The notes under the pieces are model-generated. The model did not search any database. It saw only the letters and a list, made by a program, of their open reading frames with translations, and had not been told where the DNA came from. DNA of 5,798 nucleotides. Source: Pseudomonadota bacterium. Its GTDB lineage: Bacteria; Pseudomonadota; Alphaproteobacteria; Sphingomonadales; Sphingomonadaceae. Position 1 is the first letter of the stretch. Each line of letters begins with the position of its first letter. Positions 1 to 5,798 of the stretch are shown one piece after another. The translations under genes and the position numbers were made by a program. The stretch lies in NCBI GenBank assembly GCA_023386515.1, contig JAEWJQ010000270.1, positions 1 to 5,798 of the forward strand. Direction: 5' to 3'.

Positions 1-444
1 GCCGCGTTCCGCGCGCTGCTGCCCGACGGCGGGCGGCTGCTCGGCCTCGACGTCGGCAGCAAGACGATCGGCACCGCGCTTTGCGACGCCGGCTGGAGCT
101 TCGCCAGCCCGGCGACCTTGATCCGCCGCACCAAGTTCAGCCAGGACAAGGCGCAACTGATCGCGCTGGCGACCGCGCAGGCGGTGCGCGGCATCGTCAT
201 CGGCCTGCCGCTCAACCTCGACGGCAGCGAAAGTCCGCGCAGCCAGTCGACCCGCGCCTTCGCGCGCAACATGGTCGACACCGGCCTGCCGCTGCTGCTG
301 TGGGACGAGCGCTGGTCGACCGTCGCGGTCGAGCGAGCGATGATCGAACAGGACATGAGCCGCGCCAAACGCGCGGAACGCATCGACAATCTCGCCGCCG
401 CGCACATCCTGCAGGGCGCGATCGACGCGTTGACGATGGGTTAG
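1..444 (+). CDS. ruvX: RuvX/YqgF-family Holliday junction resolvase-like protein (5' end cut by window)
   Basis: The reading frame is open from base 1 to the TAG at 442-444, giving 147 residues; the true start lies upstream of the window. The family has an RNase H-like fold and acts in the cytoplasm in nucleic-acid processing (putative Holliday junction resolution or pre-16S rRNA 5'-end maturation). Family signatures are visible in order. [10 protein letters not shown] at residues 15-24 carries the first catalytic Asp (D17). [12 protein letters not shown] matches the conserved GLP-x-x-DG segment. DERWST follows, and near the C-terminus comes [15 protein letters not shown] with the last acidic residue. 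Family members are about 140-160 residues, so only a few N-terminal residues are missing. The next gene begins 146 bp downstream. In Pseudomonas the equivalent gene lies just upstream of pyrR-pyrB-pyrC', which fits pyrB being close by here. The family call is secure; the in vivo role is known only by homology. Confidence 0.95.
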   Translation, partial: AAFRALLPDGGRLLGLDVGSKTIGTALCDAGWSFASPATLIRRTKFSQDKAQLIALATAQAVRGIVIGLPLNLDGSESPRSQSTRAFARNMVDTGLPLLLWDERWSTVAVERAMIEQDMSRAKRAERIDNLAAAHILQGAIDALTMG

Positions 445-546
445 GCGCTCTCGTTCGGCCGTGATCGACGCGTTCGATCGCGCTGATCGAGAGGATTAGT
501 CCGACAAACGTCTGGCACTGCCGCGGCTGAGAGCCATATGGGCGCC

Positions 547-563
547 GCGGGCGTCCCGCCCGC
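547..563 (+). repeat. GC-rich hairpin upstream of the ADH gene
   Basis: GCGGGC at 547-552 pairs with GCCCGC at 558-563 around a 5-base loop. It is followed by CACTTTGCC, which has only three T, so it is a poor match to an intrinsic terminator. It lies 15 bases before the ADH Shine-Dalgarno sequence and could sit in the 5' leader of that mRNA. Short GC-rich palindromes are expected by chance in DNA of this composition. Confidence 0.3.
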
Positions 564-577
564 CACTTTGCCAGTGC

Positions 578-582
578 GAGGA
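578..582 (+). promoter_or_regulatory. Shine-Dalgarno sequence of the ADH gene
   Basis: GAGGA lies 8 bases before the ATG at 591. It supports that codon as the start, since the predicted N-terminus also aligns with the family length. Confidence 0.7.
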
Positions 583-590
583 TCTTCTCC

Positions 591-1658
591 ATGCCGACCC
601 CAACCCAGGGCTTCGCCGCCCAAGCGGCTGACGCGCCGCTCGCCCCGTTCCGCTTCGAGCGCCGCGATCCCGGTGCCAAGGACGTCGCGATCGACATCCT
701 CTATTGCGGCGTCTGCCACTCCGACCTGCATACGGCGCGCGGCGAATGGGACGGCACGCTCTATCCCTGCGTTCCCGGTCACGAGATCGTCGGCCGCGTC
801 GTCGCGGTCGGGGATGAAGTCACTGCCTTCAAGGTCGGTGACATCGCGGGCGTCGGCTGCATGGTCGACAGCTGCGGCCATTGCGCCTCCTGCCATGACG
901 GCGAGGAGCAATATTGCACGGGCACCGGCTTCGTCGGTACCTACAACGGGCCCGATCCGGTGCTCGGCGGCCATACTTTCGGCGGCTATTCGGACCATAT
1001 CGTCGTCGACGAGGGCTTCGTGCTGAAGGTCGGTCATGACGAGAAGGATCTCGCCGCCGTTGCGCCCCTGCTCTGCGCCGGCATCACCACCTATTCGCCG
1101 CTCCACCATTGGAAGGTCGGCCCGGGTCAGAAGGTCGGCATCGTCGGTCTCGGCGGCCTTGGCCATATGGGCGTCAAGATCGCCAATGCGATGGGCGCGG
1201 AAGTCTATGTCTTCTCGACCTCGCCGAACAAGCGCGAGGATGCGCAGCGGCTCGGCGCCAAGGATCTGATCGTGTCCAAGGACGCCGACCAGATGGCGCA
1301 GCATCAGGGCACGTTCGACTTCATCCTCAACACCGTCGCCGCGTCGCACGACCTCGACCCGCTGCTGATGCAGCTGAAGCGCGACGGCACGATGTGCCTG
1401 GTCGGCGTGCCGGAGGAGCCGCATCCCTCGCCGTCGGTCGGCAACCTCGTCTTCCACCGCCGCGCGCTGGCGGGTTCGCTGATCGGTGGCATCAGGGAGA
1501 CGCAGGAGATGCTGGACTTCTGCCAGCAGCATGGCCTCACCGCCGACATCGAGATGATCCGCATGGACGAGATCAACACCGCCTACGATCGGATGGTGAA
1601 GAGCGACGTCAAATATCGCTTCGTCATCGACATGGCGACGCTCGGCAAGGCGGCCTAA
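591..1658 (+). CDS. yahK: Zinc-dependent NADP-type alcohol dehydrogenase / aldehyde reductase, YahK (CAD-like) group
   Basis: This 355-residue medium-chain dehydrogenase/reductase should interconvert alcohols and aldehydes in the cytoplasm. Catalytic-zinc ligands are C42 (in CGVCHSDLH), H64-E65 (in PGHE) and C162 (in APLLCAGITTYSPL). Structural-zinc cysteines are C95, C98, C101 and C109. The Rossmann motif is GLGGLGHMG at 186-194. STSPNK at 209-214 follows the second strand; in cinnamyl alcohol dehydrogenases the Ser and Lys of this segment hold the NADP 2'-phosphate, so NADPH preference is inferred. From memory the C-terminal part (GGI-x-ETQEMLDFC ... ADIEMIR ... DVKYRFVID) closely resembles E. 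coli YahK, a broad-specificity aldehyde reductase of 349 residues. The start is supported by GAGGA at 578-582. The physiological substrate cannot be read from sequence. The gene is separated by gaps on both sides, so it is probably its own transcription unit, followed by a palindrome that could end the transcript. Confidence 0.95.
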   Translation: MPTPTQGFAAQAADAPLAPFRFERRDPGAKDVAIDILYCGVCHSDLHTARGEWDGTLYPCVPGHEIVGRVVAVGDEVTAFKVGDIAGVGCMVDSCGHCASCHDGEEQYCTGTGFVGTYNGPDPVLGGHTFGGYSDHIVVDEGFVLKVGHDEKDLAAVAPLLCAGITTYSPLHHWKVGPGQKVGIVGLGGLGHMGVKIANAMGAEVYVFSTSPNKREDAQRLGAKDLIVSKDADQMAQHQGTFDFILNTVAASHDLDPLLMQLKRDGTMCLVGVPEEPHPSPSVGNLVFHRRALAGSLIGGIRETQEMLDFCQQHGLTADIEMIRMDEINTAYDRMVKSDVKYRFVIDMATLGKAA

Positions 1659-1670
1659 CCTCGTTCCCCG

Positions 1671-1769
1671 TTCGTCATTCCCGCGCAGGCGGAAATCCAG
1701 ACTGGCTGACCGATCGACGCGATCGAAGCGGTAGCGGCTCTGGGTCTCCGCCTGCGCGGGGATGACGAA
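1671..1769. repeat. Long imperfect palindromic repeat (dispersed intergenic type) after the ADH gene
   Basis: The left arm 1671-1693 and right arm 1747-1769 are inverted copies over 23 bases with one mismatch (T1679 opposite G1761, a G-U wobble in RNA). The match continues inward to 1700 and 1740 with two more mismatches. Inside, GCT-ACCG (1705-1712, one bulged base) pairs with CGGTAGC (1729-1735), and CGATCG at 1711-1716 pairs with CGATCG at 1720-1725. The whole 99-base element can therefore fold into one long hairpin. The arm core, GTCATTCCCGCGCAGGCGGA followed by AATCCAG, is recognisable as the widespread proteobacterial intergenic repeat whose translations give 'RLRGNDE' or 'AGIQ' strings. 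It may act as a transcription terminator or mRNA 3'-end stabiliser for the ADH gene. Copy number elsewhere in this genome cannot be seen. Confidence 0.8.
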
Positions 1770-1841
1770 GAGGGGCCAAGTGCGGCCGCCCCGGTACGGC
1801 AGCTTGCCCCCGCCTTCGGGTCGGTCTAACCGGCCCCCTCG
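1770..1841. other. Short leader region before pyrB
   Basis: This 72-bp stretch between the palindrome and the pyrB start holds no gene and no clear promoter. No good Shine-Dalgarno sequence precedes the ATG; the bases just before it are CGGCCCCCTCG. An in-frame TAA at 1827-1829 rules out a longer N-terminus. GGGGCC at 1772-1777 can pair with GGCCCC at 1832-1837, and CCGGT at 1791-1795 with ACCGG at 1829-1833, but neither pairing is strong evidence of a regulatory leader. Confidence 0.5.
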
Positions 1842-2825
1842 ATGCACCGCTCCGATCACAGCCCCGCCGCCCAGATTCCGGGCGGCGCCGTCTTCCCGCA
1901 CCGGCATCTGACCGGAATCGACGGCCTCCAGCCGCACGAGATCGCCTTCCTGCTCGATGAGGCGGAACAGTGGATCGGCGCCAATCGCGATCATGCCGCG
2001 CCCGACAAGCGGCTCGCCGGCCTGACCCAGATCAACGCCTTCTTCGAGAATTCGACGCGGACGCTGCTCAGCTTCGAGATCGCCGGCAAGCGGCTTGGCG
2101 CCGACGTCGTCAACATGCACGCCGCCCAGTCGAGCGTGAAGAAGGGCGAGACGCTGATCGACACGGCGCAGACGCTCAACGCGATGCGCGCCGACGTCAT
2201 CGTCATCCGCCACATGGCGTCCGGTGCGGTGCGGCTGATTGCCGACAAGGTCGACTGCCCCGTGCTCAACGCGGGCGACGGGCGCCACGAACATCCGACC
2301 CAGGCGCTGCTCGATGCGCTGACCATCCGCCGCCGCCGCGGCAGCATCGCCGGCCAGCGCGTCGTGATCTGCGGCGACGTGCTGCACAGCCGCGTCGCCC
2401 GCTCCAACATCCTCAGCCTCACCGCGCTCGCCGCCGAAGTGCGCGTCTGCGCGCCCTCAACGCTGATGCCGCCGGCGATCGAGCGGATGGGCGTCACCCC
2501 GTTCACCGATTTCGACAAGGCACTGGTCGGTGCCGACGTCGTGATGATGCTGCGCGTGCAGAACGAACGGATGGGCGGCGGCTACATCCCGTCCACCCGC
2601 GAATATCGCCTGCGCTACGGTCTGACGCCGGAGCGGCTGGCGCGACTGCCCGATGCGCTGGTGATGCATCCCGGCCCGATGAATCGCGGCGTCGAGATCG
2701 ACTCGAGCGTCGCCGACGGCCCGCAGTCGGCGATCACGGAGCAGGTGGAGATGGGGGTGGCGGTGCGCATGGCCTGCCTGGACGTGCTGACCCGGCGCGC
2801 GCGCAAGGTGGAGGGCTGGGCATGA
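1842..2825 (+). CDS. pyrB: Aspartate carbamoyltransferase catalytic subunit
   Basis: This enzyme condenses carbamoyl phosphate and L-aspartate to N-carbamoyl-aspartate, the committed step of pyrimidine synthesis in the cytoplasm. At 327 residues it is typical of the family. The carbamoyl-phosphate motif FENSTRT is at 68-74, the mobile lysine loop SSVKKGE at 97-103, R123-H124 and HPTQ at 151-154. Further on come [12 protein letters not shown] and LRVQNERM (aspartate site), then [11 protein letters not shown] near the C-terminus. These details match the Pseudomonas-type enzyme I recall, which works in a dodecamer with an inactive dihydroorotase, rather than the E. coli PyrB/PyrI type; no pyrI is present. 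About 22 residues precede the conserved core, shorter than the regulatory extension described for Pseudomonas. ATG 1842 is the only plausible start after the in-frame TAA at 1827, although it lacks a good ribosome binding site. The stop codon overlaps the next gene's start (ATGA), implying translational coupling. Confidence 0.97.
   Translation: MHRSDHSPAAQIPGGAVFPHRHLTGIDGLQPHEIAFLLDEAEQWIGANRDHAAPDKRLAGLTQINAFFENSTRTLLSFEIAGKRLGADVVNMHAAQSSVKKGETLIDTAQTLNAMRADVIVIRHMASGAVRLIADKVDCPVLNAGDGRHEHPTQALLDALTIRRRRGSIAGQRVVICGDVLHSRVARSNILSLTALAAEVRVCAPSTLMPPAIERMGVTPFTDFDKALVGADVVMMLRVQNERMGGGYIPSTREYRLRYGLTPERLARLPDALVMHPGPMNRGVEIDSSVADGPQSAITEQVEMGVAVRMACLDVLTRRARKVEGWA
2810..2815 (+). promoter_or_regulatory. 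Shine-Dalgarno sequence of the pyrC-like gene inside pyrB
   Basis: GGAGGG within the last codons of pyrB ends 6 bases before the ATG at 2822. It favours that ATG over the in-frame one at 2828, for which the gap would be 12 bases. Confidence 0.7.
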
Positions 2826-4042
2826 GCATGACGGCGTTCCTCAACGCGCATCTGGTCTGCCCGGTCGCCGGTGTCCGCGACGGCGCGCTGCTCGTCCGCG
2901 ACGGCGCGATCGTCGCTGCCGGAACGGTCGACGTCCCCGCCGATGCGCAGACGATCGATTGCGGTGGCAAGTGGCTGGCGCCCGGCATCATCGACCTCGG
3001 CGTGTTCGCGATCGACCGCACCGCGTTCCGCAGCGGCGGCATCGCCCGCGTCGCCCTGATGCCCGACGGCCGCCCGGTGCTCGACGAACCCGGCGTTGTT
3101 CAACGCGCGGCGCTGATCGGCAAGCCTGACCTGTGGATCCATCCGATCGCCGCGGCGACCCAGGGCCTCGCCGGGCGCGACATGGCGGAAATGGCGATCT
3201 GCGCCTCCGCCGGCGCCAAGGCGGTCGGCACGGGCCGCAGCTGGATCGCCGATTCGGGGGTGATGCGCCGGGTTCTCGCTTATGCCCGCGACCTCGACAT
3301 CGCAGTGGTCAGCCATGCCGAGGATGGCGGCCTGACCCAAGAGGCGGTGGCGACCGACGGTGAAACCGCGACCCGGCTCGGCCTGCCCTCCGCCCCCGCC
3401 GGCGCCGAGGCGCTGGCAGTGGCCCGCGACCTGATGCTGGCCGAGGATACCGGCGCGCGGCTGCACCTGCGCCAGGTCACCACCGCCGCCGCCTTCGACC
3501 TGATTCGCGCTGCGAAGCGCCGCGGCGTCGCCGTGACCTGCGGCATCACGCCCGCCCATCTCCATCTGTCGGAGATCGCGGTCAGCGACTTCAGGACCTA
3601 TGCGCATCTCTCCCCGCCGCTGCGCAGCGAATCGGATCGCCAGGCTGCGCTCGGCGCTATCGCGGACGGTACGATCGACGTGCTCGGCTCCGGTCACGAC
3701 CCGCACGGGCCGGAGGAGAAACGCCTGCCCTTCGTCGATTCGACGCCCGGCATGGCCGGCGCGGAGACGCTGCTGCCGCTCGCGCTGATGCTGGTCCGCG
3801 ACGGGCGGCTGACGCTCGACCGACTGTTCGCGCTGCTCGCCGCCCATCCGGCGCGGATCCTCGGGCTCGACGCGGGCACGCTGGAGCCCGGCAAGCCTGC
3901 CGACCTGATGCTGTTCGATGCCGACACGCCGTGGCAGATCGACGGCACCGCCTTCAGCGGGAGCGCCGCCAACACACCCTTCGACGGCCTGCCCGTGCAG
4001 GGCCGCGTCCTGCGCCTGTGGAAAGGCGGTCGGGAGGTCTGA
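2822..4042 (+). CDS. pyrC': Dihydroorotase-like protein, probably non-catalytic (PyrC'/PyrX type)
   Basis: The 406-residue product belongs to the class I dihydroorotase/amidohydrolase family. It keeps the N-terminal beta segment (residues 6-50, ending [11 protein letters not shown]), HAED at 165-168, TP-x-HL at 243-247, SPPLR at 264-268 and a C-terminal [15 protein letters not shown]. The catalytic apparatus is lost. After PGIID the metal HxH reads G60-V-F62. The FSDDG position carrying the bridging Asp reads GTGRSW (136-141). The HVST His is Q218 (RQVTT). TPHH is TPAH. The catalytic TDHAPH is SGHDPH at 290-295, with Gly for Asp. Only H165 of the usual metal ligands remains, and the segment after PGIID looks about ten residues short. 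In Pseudomonas such an inactive homologue is a required structural partner of PyrB. The 4-bp ATGA overlap with pyrB supports the same role here, so a true dihydroorotase must be encoded elsewhere. Intact reading frame and conserved fold argue against decay. Confidence 0.92.
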   Translation: MSMTAFLNAHLVCPVAGVRDGALLVRDGAIVAAGTVDVPADAQTIDCGGKWLAPGIIDLGVFAIDRTAFRSGGIARVALMPDGRPVLDEPGVVQRAALIGKPDLWIHPIAAATQGLAGRDMAEMAICASAGAKAVGTGRSWIADSGVMRRVLAYARDLDIAVVSHAEDGGLTQEAVATDGETATRLGLPSAPAGAEALAVARDLMLAEDTGARLHLRQVTTAAAFDLIRAAKRRGVAVTCGITPAHLHLSEIAVSDFRTYAHLSPPLRSESDRQAALGAIADGTIDVLGSGHDPHGPEEKRLPFVDSTPGMAGAETLLPLALMLVRDGRLTLDRLFALLAAHPARILGLDAGTLEPGKPADLMLFDADTPWQIDGTAFSGSAANTPFDGLPVQGRVLRLWKGGREV

Positions 4043-4064
4043 CGATCGCTTCCTGATCGTCAGA
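4038..4064. terminator. Perfect 10-bp hairpin at the pyrC-like stop codon, possible bidirectional terminator
   Basis: TCTGACGATC (4038-4047) and GATCGTCAGA (4055-4064) are perfect inverted copies around a 7-base loop, GCTTCCT. The left arm includes the TGA stop at 4040-4042. The hairpin lies between convergent genes, where terminators are expected. No T-run follows on either strand, so if it terminates transcription it is not a canonical intrinsic terminator. It may instead protect the mRNA 3' end or assist Rho. Confidence 0.5.
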
Positions 4065-4076
4065 GCTTAGGAAGCG
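4047..4076. repeat. Second, mutually exclusive hairpin in the convergent gap
   Basis: CGCTTCCT (4047-4054) and AGGAAGCG (4069-4076) are perfect 8-base inverted copies around a 14-base loop. The left arm is the loop of the 4038-4064 hairpin and the loop contains that hairpin's right arm, so the two cannot form together. A third small inverted repeat, GCGTCA (4074-4079) with TGACGC (4083-4088), overlaps the stop codon of the minus-strand gene. Confidence 0.5.
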
Positions 4077-5438
4077 TCAGCGTGACGCGACCTGCACCGG
4101 CGCGCGCAGCCACTGCGCCATCTGGTCGCCGGCCTCGCGGCGGACGAAGCAGGCGCCGCCCTTGGCACGGTAACCGCGGCACATCCGTTCCGCCGAGTCG
4201 CGGTCAAAGCCGCCGACCGATAGGCGGTAGAGGTTGCCGGCCTTGGCCGCGACTCGCGCGCCGGTGGGCTGGTGACCGGACAGCGCGGCGAACCGCTCGG
4301 TCGCGCGGGTCCAGCCGGCCTTGGCGATACCGGCGTTGCTGAACGCCCCCAGCTGCACGTACCAATCGCCCGATCCGGCGGGCATCGGCGCGGCAGCATG
4401 CGGTGCGAGGGCGACCTTGATCGGGCCACGCGGGCTGCGGATCAGCGACGGCGGCGTCGCCGCGTAACGGGCGACGCCCTGCCCCGCGCCGGCATTCTGC
4501 GGCAGTGGCTGCACCACCTCCTTGGCAGCGGCGAAGACCGGGCGGAACGGCGTCGCTGGCGGGACCGGTACGTCGACCAGCACCGTCTTGGCGACCGGCG
4601 AAGCCACGGCGGCGGGTACGGGCGTCGGCGCTGCAATCGCCGCCGTCTCGACCACCGGCGCCGCGGGCAGCGGTGCCACCGGCACCGGCGCATTGAGCGC
4701 CAGCGCCACCGGCTGGCCGGCATCGACGACGGGCGTCACGCCCAGCAGGCTGGCGACCTGTTGCGAGGCGGCCTTCGGCTGCGCGAAGGCTGCCCATTGT
4801 TCGATTCGCGCATCGACGTCGGCGGGCGACATGTCCGCCGCGGCGACGACCCGGGCCATTTGCCACTGGCCGGCGAGCGCATAGCTCAACGCCAGATTCT
4901 GCCGGATCTTGGCACTGCCCTGGCCCGAACGGGCCAGCGGGGTGAGGATGGCGATGCCTCCCGCCGGATCACCCGCCAGAGTCGTGGCGAGACCGAGGTC
5001 GACACCGGGAATCGTGTCGCTGTGCGCCGCCAGCGTCGCCCGCGCCGCGACCCAGTCGCCGCCGGCAATCTGGGCAAGCGCCAGGTTGAGCGCCGCCTTG
5101 CCGTTGCCCGGCGTCAGTTCCAGCACGTCGGCGAAGGCCGCCCGTGCCGAGGCGAAGCGGCCGGCACGCAGATAGCTTTGCGCCAGCACCATGCGATAGC
5201 CGGCGTCGCGCGGCGTCAGCGCCACCGCCGCCTCGGCGAAGCGGACCGCCGTCGCGCTGTCGTTGTCGGCGAGGGCGCGCACCGCCTTGTCGTTCTGCCG
5301 CCGCGCCTGCTTGGCGGCACGCGCCGCGTCGCGATCGCCCGCGGAGGCGACATGGCTGCTGCGATCGGTACAGCCGACCATCGAGCCGCCGAGCAGCAGG
5401 GCCGACAGGCTGAGCGAGAGAAGTGCACGGCTGTTCAT
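4077..5438 (-). CDS. TPR- and SPOR-domain envelope lipoprotein
   Basis: The 453-residue product starts with an export signal: MNSR, a hydrophobic stretch LLSLSLSALLLGG, then a lipobox-like MVGC with C23 as the likely lipidated residue. The next residue is Thr, so transport to the outer membrane is plausible. Residues about 49-146 hold three TPR-like helical repeats (AVRFAEAAVALTPRDA, ARAAFADVLELTPGNGKA, LALAQIAGGDWVAARATL), a protein-interaction scaffold, with further helical sequence to about 235. Residues about 235-354 are a Pro/Ala/Val-rich linker. Residues about 357-436 form a SPOR domain (GDWYVQLGAFSN ... LYRLSVGGF ... CFVRR), which binds denuded peptidoglycan glycan strands at division sites. 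Its C420 and C430 could form a disulfide. A good ribosome binding site, GGGGGGA (5451-5445), lies 6 bases before the ATG. It starts 20 bp after the neighbouring minus-strand gene, so the two are likely one operon. A role in envelope or division maintenance is inferred; no gene name is assigned. Confidence 0.88.
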   Translation of the reverse strand: MNSRALLSLSLSALLLGGSMVGCTDRSSHVASAGDRDAARAAKQARRQNDKAVRALADNDSATAVRFAEAAVALTPRDAGYRMVLAQSYLRAGRFASARAAFADVLELTPGNGKAALNLALAQIAGGDWVAARATLAAHSDTIPGVDLGLATTLAGDPAGGIAILTPLARSGQGSAKIRQNLALSYALAGQWQMARVVAAADMSPADVDARIEQWAAFAQPKAASQQVASLLGVTPVVDAGQPVALALNAPVPVAPLPAAPVVETAAIAAPTPVPAAVASPVAKTVLVDVPVPPATPFRPVFAAAKEVVQPLPQNAGAGQGVARYAATPPSLIRSPRGPIKVALAPHAAAPMPAGSGDWYVQLGAFSNAGIAKAGWTRATERFAALSGHQPTGARVAAKAGNLYRLSVGGFDRDSAERMCRGYRAKGGACFVRREAGDQMAQWLRAPVQVASR

Positions 5439-5444
5439 CGAACG

Positions 5445-5451
5445 TCCCCCC
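5445..5451 (-). promoter_or_regulatory. Shine-Dalgarno sequence of the SPOR gene
   Basis: On the minus strand GGGGGGA is followed by a 6-base spacer, CGTTCG, and the ATG at 5438. It supports that start, which also gives a complete lipoprotein signal peptide. Confidence 0.65.
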
Positions 5452-5458
5452 AGGGAAA

Positions 5459-5797
5459 TCAGCGCGTCTTGCGCGCGGGCGGAAGCTGCGCGACCAGCGC
5501 ATCGACTTCCGGTATCGCGCCGATCAAGGCGTCGAGCGCTTCGGTCACCAGATCCTGCGACGACCGGTTGGTGATCGCCGAAGCGATGCGCAGCCGCAGA
5601 TGGCGGTTGGCGTCCACGCGCAGGGTGAAGGCGGCCTTGCCGGCATGTTGCGTCTCGCGGCGCAGGCGCGTGGCCGTCGCGACGGACACCGACTTGACGA
5701 CGGGGGGCGGCGCCACCGCCGCCTCCAGCCGCTCGCGCGCGACCAGCACCGGCGGGATCGTCTCGCCGGCTGGCGACGGCGCGTCGACGGCCGGCAA
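5459..5797 (-). CDS. Ribbon-helix-helix-like protein with Pro/Ala-rich N-terminal part (5' end cut by window)
   Basis: The minus-strand frame is open from the window edge to the TGA at 5461-5459, giving at least 112 residues. The most upstream codon, TTG at 5797, may be internal rather than the start. The first 35 or so residues are rich in Pro, Ala and Val and look disordered. From about residue 55 the pattern KAAFTLRVD (beta strand), ANRHLRLRIASAITNRS (helix) and SQDLVTEALDALIGAIPEV (helix) fits a ribbon-helix-helix fold. Such folds bind DNA or serve as dimerisation tails in small regulators and partition partners. It is encoded 20 bp upstream of the SPOR lipoprotein gene on the same strand. 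From memory, similar small proteins in sphingomonads lie beside a ParA-type ATPase gene; whether that gene is upstream here cannot be seen. Function is not established. Confidence 0.7.
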   Translation of the reverse strand: MPAVDAPSPAGETIPPVLVARERLEAAVAPPPVVKSVSVATATRLRRETQHAGKAAFTLRVDANRHLRLRIASAITNRSSQDLVTEALDALIGAIPEVDALVAQLPPARKTR

Positions 5798-5798
5798 C

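Larger units (their letters stand above)
445..590. other. Intergenic region between ruvX and the alcohol dehydrogenase gene
   Basis: This 146-bp gap holds no convincing gene. It must contain the ADH ribosome binding site and probably its promoter, but I could not assign -35/-10 boxes with confidence. Weak inverted repeats are visible: CTCTCG at 448-453 with CGAGAG at 488-493, enclosing GATCG at 463-467 paired with CGATC at 475-479, and a GC-rich hairpin at 547-563. The 12-mer GATCGACGCGTT occurs at the end of ruvX (420-431) and again at 463-474. Confidence 0.6.

Noticed and set aside
420..474. 12-base direct repeat GATCGACGCGTT at 420-431 and 463-474
   Set aside because: It is short, one copy is inside ruvX coding sequence, and GATCG/CGCG-rich words recur throughout this DNA, so it is not convincing as an operator or attachment site.
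81..697. Overlapping shadow frames on both strands over ruvX
   Set aside because: The ruvX frame carries all the family motifs; the other frames have biased composition and no recognisable domain.
591..1841. ADH gene plus palindrome considered as a mobile element
   Set aside because: There is no transposase, the palindrome is found only on one side, and no flanking target duplication was seen, so transfer as a unit is not supported by the window.
441..2387. 648-codon open frame on the minus strand across the ADH gene and part of pyrB
   Set aside because: It is antisense to two clearly recognised genes, its product is rich in Arg, Asp, Ala and His as expected from GC-rich shadow frames, and it runs straight through the palindromic repeat, giving the typical repeat-derived string RLRGNDE.
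1970..2821. In-frame upstream extension of the dihydroorotase-like gene back to 1970
   Set aside because: The extension runs inside pyrB in another frame and is Arg/Asp-rich nonsense. The ATG at 2822 has a good Shine-Dalgarno sequence and matches the family N-terminus.
2615..3847. 410-codon open frame on the minus strand opposite the dihydroorotase-like gene
   Set aside because: It lies opposite a recognised coding sequence, has a low-complexity Gly/Arg/Asp-rich composition, and shows no domain motif or ribosome binding site.
4442..4725. Alanine/proline-rich repetitive coding segment in the SPOR gene considered as a sequence repeat
   Set aside because: It has biased composition but no regular repeat unit; it is best explained as a flexible periplasmic linker.

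Overview
The window is compact, very GC-rich chromosomal DNA, with codon third positions dominated by G and C. Protein similarity recalled from memory and gene order suggest an alphaproteobacterium, most likely a sphingomonad. That assignment is an inference; no rRNA or other phylogenetic marker is present.

Layout. On the + strand are the 3' part of ruvX (1-444), a zinc-dependent NADP-type alcohol dehydrogenase of the YahK/cinnamyl alcohol dehydrogenase group (591-1658), a long imperfect palindromic repeat (1671-1769), pyrB (1842-2825) and a dihydroorotase-like gene (2822-4042) that overlaps pyrB by ATGA. On the - strand, converging on it, are a TPR/SPOR-domain lipoprotein gene (5438-4077) and, just upstream of that, the 3' part of a gene with a ribbon-helix-helix-like C-terminus (5797-5459). 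The 34-bp gap between the convergent genes is packed with overlapping inverted repeats.

How the genes work together. pyrB and the downstream dihydroorotase-like gene form a translationally coupled pair of the kind known from Pseudomonas. There, catalytic aspartate carbamoyltransferase needs a catalytically dead dihydroorotase homologue (PyrC'/PyrX) as its structural partner. The partner here has lost the HxH metal site, the bridging and catalytic aspartates and other ligands, so it should be a pseudoenzyme. The ruvX...pyrB-pyrC' order also recalls the Pseudomonas ruvX-pyrR-pyrB-pyrC' neighbourhood, but the pyrR position is taken by an unrelated alcohol dehydrogenase followed by a dispersed-type palindrome. 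The minus-strand pair looks like an envelope/peptidoglycan-linked operon (SPOR lipoprotein) whose first genes lie beyond the window.

No RNA genes, CRISPR arrays, insertion sequences or defence systems were seen. I found no evidence of a wholly new system. The most interesting points are the dead dihydroorotase partner, the ADH in the pyrR position, the palindromic element and the switch-like hairpins between the convergent genes.
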